Shown in pieces: positions 1 to 8,100 of a stretch of DNA of 10,820 bases. How positions within the stretch are numbered: position 1 is the stretch's first letter; every line of letters starts with the position of its first letter. The notes beneath the pieces are model-generated. The model did no database searches. It was not told the origin of the DNA and worked only from the letters and a program-made list of their open reading frames with translations. This stretch comes from Dichotomocladium elegans. Its lineage: Eukaryota > Mucoromycota > Mucoromycetes > Mucorales > Lichtheimiaceae. Made by a program: the position numbers and the translations under genes. The stretch is from contig JAIXMN010000088.1 of the NCBI GenBank assembly GCA_025716815.1, positions 10,001-20,820 on the forward strand. The letters run 5' to 3'.

Positions 1-572
1 TCTCGACCATTTCTCTTTCTTGCCCAAGTAATGATCGTCAATGTACTGGATCAGGTCATTTGCATCCCACTCTTGCTCATGCTGCTCTACCCACATAACC
101 AACTCATCATATGCCATCTGGAAATCCTCCTCATTCTCAGCATACATCATCCTTTTCAGGTATGAGAATGCATCATCGCGGTGCTGGCGCTTCTCCTGAA
201 CGGTTTTTTGAACACCAATCATGGGTCTCACTTTTCCGGGAGATTCTTGCGCCATGCACGGAGGATATGCCAGAAGCAAAGCAGCACCTGGCAACCCTCA
301 CCAAACACTGTTAAGATTGCAAGAATCTCAGTGCTCGAATTATCGATCATAACCTTGTTAGGAAGAAAACCAATATCGTCCTTGAGCCATTTGAACCATT
401 CAACAATGGGATAATGAGTCTCAGAATTAGTAATCATCCAGCATAATGGGGCTCCTTTTCCAGTCTGCTGGGAGCGGGCAACAATAGTGTATAGGAAGCA
501 GGACATTCCTTTATACACGCATGTCTTATGGGTTGAGTCCACGCAAATTAGGTCACCATTGCTAAGCAGCAT

Positions 573-637
573 CTATAGATATACCATTAACAAATAGTAA
601 AATGTGAAGCGCCTAACCATTCTGTACATTAAATTAC
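573..637 (-). other. 65-nt spliceosomal intron in the left MULE
   Basis: Exon 2 ends in HWQRE and the next codon reads into GTAATT, then a stop at 631-629. Removing 637-573 (GTAATT at the 5' end, CTATAG at the 3' end) joins this in phase 0 to MLLSNGDLICVDSTH, which gives the usual MULE sequence leading into the first catalytic Asp. The boundaries fit GT-AG rules and the protein reads through smoothly. Confidence 0.75.
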
Positions 638-1217
638 CTCTCGTTGCCAATGTGAAAGAAAACTAAAGACAAACACATCGTCTGCCACGTCATTTAACTT
701 TAGCCACAGTGCTGTTCCACGCTCATTACAAATCTTCGCTGCCCAGCTGTCCAAGCTCTTATCAATATTTGCATTATGCAATGCGCGTTTCTGGATGCAC
801 ATATTCATTGCATAATACACATGGCGATATGTAATGCGCAAGGAACGTGGGATCGTGGCAAGATGGCCAGTCGTTTGCTCTGTCAGGTTTGTTTCGCTTG
901 CTGTATGTTGATTTAAGATTGTCTGAAGGATACCGTGGTCTAATTGAATCATTTGCTGGATGCTACTCCAGTTCAAGCCACTCTCTACTAGCTGATACAA
1001 TGTCTGGCGAACATTTCGGCTATTCGGGGTTGAAGCAAAGTCTTGTTGCGAGCGAGGTGTATGTCCAGTATGGCGCCAATTATAAACGACAGTAATCATT
1101 GTCGGATCAGCGATATACCGCGTGCCTTTAATTGATGCCACACATCCACAAGGCAAGTTATCAGGAGTCCCATCTGGGCCATTAGATGATACTTGCGGTT
1201 GTTTATGGCGGTGACAC

Positions 1218-1252
1218 CTGTAGAACTACAAAACGCGAACTTAAGTACCTAC
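1218..1252 (-). other. Possible 35-nt intron, or a frame break, in the left MULE
   Basis: Exon 1 ends at a TAG (1251-1249), while the zinc-finger frame begins after another TAG (1228-1226). A GTAGGT donor at 1252 and a CTACAG acceptor ending at 1218 would join the frames as SSQ-CHRHK. That intron is only 35 nt, far shorter than the other two in this window. The alternative is that FYR before CHRHK is also coding, in which case this is a small deletion or frameshift rather than an intron. The sequence alone does not decide. Confidence 0.4.
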
Positions 1253-1587
1253 TGTGATGAATATGTATTCAGCCATACCACACTAAAGCTGGTGCCTGAT
1301 GGACGACCACGCTTCACCCCAAGTGTACTAGTGCCAGTCCCATTGCTGCTGTTGGTAACTGGTTGCTGAAGATGCTCCTCAAACTTCTTGTTGCTTGCGC
1401 GCGTGCTGCCACCGGTTTGGTTATAAAAAGTGCAGCCTGTGCGTTGTTCTTCTTTGGCAACAAATGCTTCGAATCTGCTCCACTCCATTTGCTCAACTGA
1501 TGGGCATTCATCAGCGTAATCTGCAACATCCATTACAAACGATTCGCGAAGTAAATCAGCGGCTGTTTCCAGTAGACTCGGCGGCAT

Positions 1588-2050
1588 GATCTAGAAATTA
1601 CAGGTTAGTGCATTAAGTCGATCTGCACATTACGAGGAGGAATGTAGAGATCATGTTTACAAATTGAGCAGATTTTCAAGGGATGAGAGAATGAGGTTGA
1701 ACAGAGGTACTTTTATTTTTAGTTTACGCTTATAAATCCAAACGGTCAACTCCCTTTAAGCAAACCTGCGTCTACTATTATCCTTTACCAGTTTTCAATA
1801 CGTCGCGTTTTCCGGTAACCTTTCAAAACTGCAAGGACTATGTTACCAACACCATTCAGAGTTCTTGCTATTGTTTGCATCCTGCAAAAAAGAATGCAAT
1901 TGCGATTGAGATTGATTGTCGTTAAATCGTTGTTCAGCCATGGAAGTAAAGCTAATGCTGGCTGGGAAAAGAATCGAGATTATGTGGCCTCTGTAATTAA
2001 ACTGTTCGGCTTGCCAGGCAAGTATAATGTCGAGGAATTGAGTAATTACT
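1588..2050. other. Intergenic stretch with no recognised gene
   Basis: This holds the 5' flank of the left MULE and the left edge of the Ty3-type element. A plus-strand open frame of 73 codons runs 1840-2061. Its second half (GWEKNRDYVASVIKLFGLP) loosely recalls the spacer before the integrase zinc finger in Ty3 polyproteins, but it is in another frame from the integrase and the likeness is weak. No copy of the LTR seen at 3168-3451 was found here, so no 5' LTR is visible. Confidence 0.4.
1729..1738 (-). promoter_or_regulatory. Possible TATA box of the left MULE
   Basis: The minus strand reads ATTTATAAGC here, about 140 bases upstream of the ATG at 1587. It is followed by a pyrimidine-rich stretch (around 1681-1705) of the kind often seen at fungal start sites. 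Position and sequence fit a TATA element, but nothing else supports it. Confidence 0.3.
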
Positions 2051-3175
2051 ATGACGATTGAATGTGAAGAAAGTGTTAATCGCAGAACGATGCGTTTGAA
2101 TCCTTCAAATGAACACGTAATGAAGTGTCAGTTGGCTGCTAATGCAGATCGATCCACCCACCATGCACCGATGCGCCCCTTAGATGTTCCCCTGGTATTT
2201 TCTCGATGGCACCTTGATTTTATTGGTGAACTATCCACCACCAATAACGGCAATCGATGGATTCTTGTTGCTGTTGACTACACCACAAACTGGACCATTG
2301 CTCGTGCAGTACCGGACGCCACAGGCCAAGCAATTGCCGCTTTCCTTTATGAGGAGATTGTGATGCGATTTGGCTGCCCAGAGGAGATTCTCACCGATCG
2401 CGGAGCTAACTTTATGTCAAAAGTCCTAGATGCCTATCTTGGTCGCCTTCGTCTGCGCCATAAACTTACATCTGCCTTCCACCCTCACACTAACAGCAAA
2501 GTCAAACGCACGAATGGGATTCTTAAGCAAATGCTTCGCAAATATGTTCACGGCGCAATTTCCCAATGGGATGAGCATCTGGACACTGCAGTATTTGCCT
2601 GCTGCATACGTAAACATCGCACCACCGGTGTCAGCCCGTTCTTTCTGGTTTATGGCGTAGAACCTCGCATTCCAGGAGATCTTATGCATCCTTCCATTTC
2701 TTATGACTTTCGTGACGAAAATTCTCGAGACTTAGTAGAAATGCGACTATCTGAACTTCTTCGTTTACGGGAGGCACGTGCAGCAGCTGCTGACCGTCTC
2801 CGCTCCAATGCTCAACGAGATAAGGTCATTTGGGATAATATCATGAAGCATCAGGTCTTTGACATTGGCGATCATGTCCTCATGCGCCATGAGAACAAGT
2901 ACACTCTCGAATACAATTGGAAGGGTCCTTTTTCCGTCGTCGCTCGCAACCTTGAATCTGATACCTATCAGTTACATGACCTAAATGGCAAACCATACAC
3001 ATCTTGGGTTCACACTGATCGACTTCGTCCTGTTCACTTGTCCGCTGTTCAGAACACAACGTGGTATGATCCTTCTGCGTCTCGGACCCTCGATCGTGCT
3101 GCTTCTGCAGGCTCCTCTTCTCTGACTGTCTTGGCCGGGGACGACCAACATTCTTGGGGGGGAGTAATGTCGTGA
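2051..3175 (+). pseudogene. Ty3/gypsy integrase (C-terminal part of pol), catalytic Glu replaced
   Basis: The 374-codon frame encodes a retroelement integrase, which inserts the cDNA into host DNA. The RNase H-fold core has Asp56 (WHLDFIG) and Asp116 (ILTDRGANF). The third position, 35 residues later in NSKVKRTNG, is Lys152 (codon AAA at 2504-2506) where the family has Glu. The upstream HHCC finger is incomplete: only one Cys (residue 26) of the usual pair remains. A C-terminal GPY/F-like module follows (NWKGPFSVVARN, near residues 296-307) with SWVHTDRLRPVH after it. No chromodomain is apparent. The frame opens after a TGA at 2039-2041; the ATG at 2051 is simply the first Met and not a native pol start. 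The stop TGA (3173-3175) lies inside the LTR. With Lys152 the enzyme should be inactive. Confidence 0.85.
3156..3164 (+). other. Polypurine tract of the Ty3/gypsy element
   Basis: GGGGGGGAG sits three bases before the LTR. Such a purine run primes plus-strand DNA synthesis during reverse transcription and marks the inner border of a 3' LTR. Confidence 0.75.
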
Positions 3176-3451
3176 CCCATTGGGCAATAGCCAATCATTT
3201 TGGCCCGATTCTAGATTTCCTTTTATTGCTTTGGGCGCTTATAATCAATCTCGATGACATGAATGCCTGAAACATCCAAAAGAATGGAAGGAACTAGAAA
3301 GAAACAAATTATAAATAGGTAATAATATGCATAGGAATAAAGTAGACCTTTTATCTATCATCTACTTCGTGATCCCCTCAGGCGTTTACTTCGTGAGCCT
3401 GTTTATTGCCTTTAAAACCTATATACAAAAAAGGAGAGCGACACTACGACA
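3168..3451 (+). repeat. 3' LTR of the Ty3/gypsy element (284 bp)
   Basis: The repeat begins TGTCGTGACC and ends ACTACGACA. The outer six bases are perfect inverted repeats (TGTCGT/ACGACA) with the canonical TG...CA ends, and a polypurine tract abuts the left end. Inside are a TATA box (TATAAATA, 3310-3317) and a polyadenylation signal (AATAAA, 3336-3341), as expected for the U3/R parts. TACTTCGTGA occurs twice, at 3363-3372 and 3387-3396, a 24-base period. There is no second LTR in the window to confirm the boundaries, so they rest on termini and context. Confidence 0.8.
3310..3317 (+). promoter_or_regulatory. TATA box inside the LTR
   Basis: TATAAATA lies 142 bases into the LTR and 19 bases ahead of the AATAAA signal at 3336. 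It is the likely core promoter of the retrotransposon transcript. In this copy it would fire toward the 3' end of the tRNA gene. Confidence 0.5.
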
Positions 3452-3474
3452 GCGACACAGTTAAGCCTAACCAT

Positions 3475-3478
3475 AAAA
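3475..3478 (-). terminator. Pol III terminator of tRNA-Met
   Basis: The minus strand reads TTTT here, 12 bases past the 3' end of the tRNA. A run of four or more T is the standard RNA polymerase III stop. It falls between the tRNA and the LTR end at 3451, so the tRNA transcription unit looks undamaged. Confidence 0.7.
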
Positions 3479-3490
3479 CAAAGTAATACA

Positions 3491-3563
3491 TGCTCCCTGC
3501 CAGGATCGAACTGGCGACCTTCAGATTATGAGACTGACGCGCTGCCAACTGCGCTAAGGAAGC
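3491..3563 (-). tRNA. Elongator tRNA-Met (anticodon CAT)
   Basis: The 73-nt minus-strand sequence folds as a complete cloverleaf. The acceptor arm is GCTTCCT with AGGGAGC, which includes one G-T wobble, and the discriminator base is A. The D stem is GCGC/GCGC. The anticodon loop is CTCATAA. The T arm is GCCAG-TTCGATC-CTGGC. The anticodon stem has a T-T opposition at its loop end, which yeast elongator tRNA-Met also has. The internal promoter is present: A box TAGCGCAGTTGG and B box GTTCGATCC. There is no intron, and CCA is not encoded, as usual in eukaryotes. The stem pattern fits elongator rather than initiator Met tRNA. It is the only intact host gene recognised here. Confidence 0.95.
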
Positions 3564-3602
3564 GAGACCTTGTCGAGCATCGCGCGCGGCGAATTCGAGG
3601 TC

Positions 3603-3610
3603 TTTATATA
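3603..3610 (-). promoter_or_regulatory. TATA-like box upstream of tRNA-Met
   Basis: The minus strand reads TATATAAA 40 to 47 bases ahead of the tRNA 5' end. Upstream TATA elements assist TFIIIB placement on tRNA genes in several fungi. If it is native to the tRNA, the LINE must begin beyond it, which sets a left limit near 3611. Confidence 0.45.
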
Positions 3611-3717
3611 CTTTTTCGGTAAAACACTTTCTCCGGCCAGTCGAAATTTTCGCCCCAACAACTGCCACCATTACAAACTCCATTACGACTCCCGCAACCA
3701 CCACCGACACTTCTAAC

Positions 3718-5115
3718 GTGCCTGACAGCAGCACCACGGCTCCCAACACACGTGCAAAGCGTAGGCATTCACTTGTGCCACGTGCAACAAAGATCCCAGG
3801 CCCACCACAGCCGGTGAAAAAGCGAATGATGCAACCTTCACCAATGCGCCAGGACGCTATCACTTCCGAGATAGAGGCATCATCGGCGACACGGATCAGC
3901 GATAACCTGCCCTCCCCGCAAGCGACATCCCCTGTGGATCAGCCATTTGATAAATTAATACAGGAAATGCAAGCAAATGACACACCCATTGCAACTCCAG
4001 TGGAGGTGCCACACTCAATTAACTTGTTTAATTGGGTGCAAACTGTACAACGGCAGCTCTCAGAGATGAAACATCAACTTGCCGAACAGAAGCAGCTGGT
4101 GTCTGCCCATGACAACATGATGGGCCAATTGCAAGAACTCCTCACTGAGCGAGATCAACTCAAAGCAGCCCTTGCTCAGGAACAAGCGATTGCGGCAGAA
4201 CTCCGTCAAGAACTAGACGCATTGCGTAACCCCACCTCGCAGCAGCCATACACCCCAACGCAAGAAGGTAGCATCATGCCAGAATGCCCATCTGCGGTGG
4301 TGCGTTTCATGGACGCAGTAGCTATCCCAGGCACCTCTACCATGGATTCGCGGCATCGTCCTGCCAATCTTACCAATGCCACACCGCAAAAGAATTCCCC
4401 GACTACCTGGGCTTCTGTTGCAAAAAAGCACATGCCTCCATCTCGCGCCCAACGTCGTCGCCAACGCGTCGATCAACCAACCGAAGGTATGAGAAACTGG
4501 GCTAGCCGCTGCTTCGCACCGGCAGCAGTTGATGGCAATCGGGGGTACGCGATGCTGTATCTCTCATCCCCTCGTCGAACGCAACACAGCGAGGTCAGAA
4601 GGGCGCTTGCAATCCTTGGTGTACCTCAAGGGCGCATCATAGACGTGCATTTTCCCGTGCGCGGTGTTACCAGCTTGCTGATACACTCCTCCTTCGTCAA
4701 CGAGCTTAAAGAGAAGCTCGCTCAGGCTAAAATAACGTTGATCGATTTTGATCCCGTCGCAGCTAATACGATAGTCCAGCCCGCTTATGCCGACCTTACT
4801 GCCGATCAACGCATCGAGAAAGCTCGTGAGTTGTACTCAGAGCGAATGCTGAGGGCTTGCATCCGCCTGCCCAAAGCGCACCTAGGCTATGCAATCCTCC
4901 GCCATTTCGTGGCCGATGTGGCAGCCAATGACCCGCACCGTCTGGACCAGTCAATCCTCGAGTGCTTCCTCTTAGCACGCCCTCGCCCAACACGGAGACA
5001 ATTAGCGGTTCCATCCCAAGACGATGCACGAACCGTTTTTGGCACCCTCCAGACACCAGAGGACGCTATTGACGTCGACGGTGAAGATGCAACGACGGAA
5101 GACATGCAACAATGA
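3718..5115 (+). CDS. LINE ORF1 protein (coiled coil plus RRM-like region)
   Basis: Structural ORF1 protein of the LINE, expected to bind the element RNA and form the retrotransposition particle. Residues counted from 3718 (a GTG): Thr/Ser/Pro-rich N-terminus with a basic patch (RAKRRH, 12-17); coiled coil at about 101-171, rich in Leu and Gln heptads; the phrase TTWASVAKK near 229; basic patch RAQRRRQR near 243; then a beta-alpha-beta pattern from about 275 to 350 starting GYAMLYLSSPRR, suggestive of an RRM fold. The tail is acidic. No CCHC knuckle was seen. The frame is open without ATG back to the TGA at 3535-3537, inside the tRNA, and the Thr-rich tract continues upstream to about 3650, so the native start is probably lost. 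The first in-frame ATG is 3826. The stop TGA (5113-5115) overlaps the ORF2 ATG. This ORF has no internal stop, unlike ORF2. Confidence 0.8.
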   Translation: MPDSSTTAPNTRAKRRHSLVPRATKIPGPPQPVKKRMMQPSPMRQDAITSEIEASSATRISDNLPSPQATSPVDQPFDKLIQEMQANDTPIATPVEVPHSINLFNWVQTVQRQLSEMKHQLAEQKQLVSAHDNMMGQLQELLTERDQLKAALAQEQAIAAELRQELDALRNPTSQQPYTPTQEGSIMPECPSAVVRFMDAVAIPGTSTMDSRHRPANLTNATPQKNSPTTWASVAKKHMPPSRAQRRRQRVDQPTEGMRNWASRCFAPAAVDGNRGYAMLYLSSPRRTQHSEVRRALAILGVPQGRIIDVHFPVRGVTSLLIHSSFVNELKEKLAQAKITLIDFDPVAANTIVQPAYADLTADQRIEKARELYSERMLRACIRLPKAHLGYAILRHFVADVAANDPHRLDQSILECFLLARPRPTRRQLAVPSQDDARTVFGTLQTPEDAIDVDGEDATTEDMQQ

Positions 5116-8100
5116 TAAACCACATCAAGATTGGTTTATTGAATGCTCGAGGACTTCAACGATCACCGGACGAGCTATTACGACATTGCGTTAATTTCAA
5201 CATTGACCTTATTTTACTAACCGAAACATACCTAACTAACGGATGACTTACCACGGACTGGATCCAACATCACAACTATGCACACACACCGACCAATGGC
5301 ACACGCGGCATTGGAGGGCTCACATTACTGGTTCGACCAGAATTCCCATACCACATCCACCGCCTCACAAACTCATCACCCTACATCCTCAGCTTCGAGC
5401 TGGGGCATTACATGATCCATGGACTCTACCTACCGCCTTCCCTCCCACTACAACAATACAACCGCATCCTCGACAACCTCACTATCGAAGAGAACACCAT
5501 TCTCCTGGGCGACTTCAATACGCGGATCACCGATCTTCTTGGTGATCGGATCACTAACGAACGTGGCCCCCCGTTCCGTGATTGGATCATGGAAAGGGGA
5601 CTCCACATCTGGAACAGTACCTTGGCTCGAGGCCAATTTACATTTGAGTCCCATCTAGGCTCAAGTATCATCGACCTCTTCGTCTCTCGCTACGACGCCG
5701 TACGCGACCCATCCCTTGTAGTCCATCAGGAGCTCTCACTGAACTCTGACACCATCTTTGCGAGTTTTCTTTTGTCCCGACCGTCCCGATCCAACCAACG
5801 CCCTTACCTAACGCTCCACGCCTACACTGGAAACTACAGCGTCTTCAAGACCCAGAAATACTCGAGCTGTACGTACAGCAGTTCACCCGAATCGCTGAGC
5901 CCATAGGGAAAGAAATCGACACGCACCTCAATATCAGTAACTTCCATCTAACACGCGCCGACATTATCGAACAACTTGGTACGCGCATTACTAACTGCAT
6001 TACACAGGCATTGGATGAGAGCGTGACTCGAGGGCGTATGCGGCCAAAGCATTGGAAATGGTTTTGGACCGAGGAGCTCCAGCGTTTGGCAGATGCCCGC
6101 GAAGCGGCATATCGTGCGTGGCTTACCGCCGGCGAAAACTTTGTTGTGCGGTCTATCCTTTGGGCGCACTTTATCCGAACTAGGGACACATTCGACAAAG
6201 AACTTCGACGGACTCGACGAACACACTGGAAGCAATTCTGCCGGACAATGGAACACAAGCCTCACGGCGAGATGAACGCGGTAATTAAACGAATGCGTCG
6301 TAGCCGACAGACCTCCGTGTGGCTATCGCATCATGATGGGCCACACCAAGCAGCAGAGATGATGGCGTCACACCTTGAGAGCGTGTTCGGGGGGACCCTG
6401 CAAGAGGGCACCCGACCACCTCCTGGTATTGATCCTGCTGAGATGGGTGCTTCACCCTTTCGACTCAAGGATGTCATAGACGCTATCCGTGTCCAGCCCA
6501 GCCGTAAAGCACCAGGCGTCGATCACATCACTGGGGCCATGCTGAAGCCAATTGCTGTCCCTCTCGCTGAGCTCCTCACGGATTTTTTTACGCTCTGCTG
6601 GCGATAGTCGTGGACTCCAAAAGAATGGCGCATAGCGCAAGTCGTACCCATTTACAAGAAAGGCGACCCTGCACAGCCTGGCAACTTCAGGCCAATCAGC
6701 CTCACAAGCCTTTTTCGCAAAATACTGGAAAGATGCATGCTCCCACGTCTCCTGTCCAAAATTCCTGCCTTGGACATTGCTCAAGGTGGATTCCGACAAA
6801 ACCGTGGTGCGCTGGACCAAGCCTTTTGCTTGCAGATGCTGATGCGCCGGTATCAGCAGATGTATGATGCGTGGCCTGTCGTGGCCTTTCTGGATATTAA
6901 GGCCGCCTATGATTCCGTTGACAGAAAGGTGATCTGGTCTCGATTACGAGGTCATGTCCCTGGGCCTTTACTACAGCTATGCCGCCACCTCTTCGAAGAT
7001 GTTCACGTCGCTGTCATTCTTCAGCAACATCAGTCACGGTTTATCCAACCTGCCCGCGGTGTCCTGCAGGGCTCTATCCTCAGTCCCCTGCTATATGCTG
7101 TATTTATTGACTCACTTCCACAGGCCCTGCGCTCCCGTGTGCCCGTCTTATCGCGCCCGCTGGTCATCCGCACCACTCCGGTCAACAATGTCACAGAAGC
7201 CAGAAGCAATAGACTGAACTATACGCAGAACCTTCGAGGAGGTCGTCCGCGCCGCCGCCCAGACACTGACTTGCTAATTGCCAATGCGTTACTCTACGCA
7301 GACGATGTCGCGCTCGTTGGATCACCTGAAGACATGGTGCTCATGCTCGCTATCGCTGAAATCCACTCAATCGAACTCGGCTTCCGCTGGCACCCCGACA
7401 AATGTGTCATGCTCAACGCCCCAGATGGCTGGAACTTTAGCCTGTATAACTCTCCAATCCCCACCGCCCCATCCTTCAAGTACCTTGGTGTCCCCTTTGG
7501 TGCCCACGGATTGGATCGCAACCGTCTCGTCCTAGAACGTATGGGAAAAGCTACTAGTGCCATGAGCGTACTGCAACAAGTCGGCATCCATCGATATGGC
7601 ATTGGCATGTGGGCTGCTTTGCGTGCCTATCGAACGTTCGTGCGTCCCGTCCTGGAATACGGTCTCGCCATTGCCCCGCTAACAGCTTCACAGCTACAAC
7701 TTCTGCACAAAGCACAGGTCAGCTGTGTCAAACTCGCAATGAACAGCACAGTGTCTCGTCGTCTCCCCACCATCGTTCCTATGGTAATGGCTGACCTCCC
7801 ATCGATGCAGCTCCGGGTACAAATACTGCAAGCCAAGTTTGTAGCCCGTGCATACGATTTGCCAACCCCAACAATGTTGCGCTCAATCATGCTAACATGG
7901 TTAAGCCACATGCGTACTGATGACAACTGGCGAAAGCTATCGAGAGCAAACCCAGTGTGGAGAACGTGGAAAAGCCTGGTCACCGCCACCGACCCACCGC
8001 TGGACCCAATTCATGCCGCGGTCAGCCACCACCGTGACTTGGAATTCGCTCGCCGCCGCCGATTCCCCACCATCTCACGACTCCGCCCAACGAGGCAGAT

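Larger units (their letters stand above)
1..1587 (-). pseudogene. MULE-family (Mutator-like) transposase, left-edge partial, frameshifted
   Basis: Cut-and-paste DNA transposase of the Mutator-like superfamily. It reads leftwards in three blocks. Exon 1 (1587 to about 1253) starts at an ATG and is a polar N-terminal region of unknown role. Exon 2 (about 1225-638) opens with FYRCHRHK, then a PCGC pair and an NWRHTGH segment, a Cys/His pattern like the FAR1/WRKY-GCM1 DNA-binding fingers of MULEs. Exon 3 (572 to about 231) is the DDE core: first Asp in CVDSTH (residue 12 of the block), second Asp in MIDNSS (residue 77), then the CFWH motif (99-102). A stop at 230-228 ends this frame. The next frame (231-1) is open to the window edge and continues as plausible protein starting VRPMIG, so one base appears lost in the A-run at 232-235. 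The catalytic Glu and any SWIM finger lie outside the window. Splice joints are inferred by eye. Family identity is firm; status as a pseudogene is likely. Confidence 0.82.
2051..3451 (+). mobile_element. Ty3/gypsy LTR retrotransposon, 5'-truncated 3' remnant
   Basis: The visible part runs from just before the integrase core to the end of the 3' LTR. Gag, protease, reverse transcriptase, RNase H and a 5' LTR are not seen upstream. Order of parts: integrase ORF, polypurine tract (GGGGGGGAG, 3156-3164), LTR (3168-3451). Recognisable integrase sequence starts near 2120, at KCQLAANADRS, so the true left boundary lies between about 2040 and 2120 unless the segment before it is a decayed part of the element. 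The five bases after the LTR are GCGAC, a possible half of a target duplication whose partner is lost with the left end. Confidence 0.8.

Noticed and set aside
3491..3563. The tRNA as the head of a SINE
   Set aside because: The cloverleaf is complete and undamaged with its own terminator 12 bases downstream. No tRNA-unrelated body or tail follows before the LTR.
3444..3863. 139-codon minus-strand open frame across the tRNA
   Set aside because: It runs through the tRNA, its flank and antisense to LINE ORF1, and the protein is low-complexity. It is a by-product of other sequence.
5845..5852. Placing the ORF2 frameshift at about 5849
   Set aside because: From 5750 on, the second frame already reads SDHHLCEF and later RLHWKLQRLQDPEI, the expected end of the endonuclease and its linker. 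The shift therefore belongs at about 5750.
5845..6265. Minus-strand open frames antisense to the LINE (5845-6258, 5948-6265)
   Set aside because: They mirror ORF2, whose plus-strand protein continues through this region in a recognisable frame. They show no family motif.
5244..6607. A variant genetic code reading TGA and TAG as amino acids
   Set aside because: TGA is used as a sensible stop for ORF1 and the integrase, TAA ends ORF2, and ORF2 also has a frameshift. Ordinary decay explains the stops.
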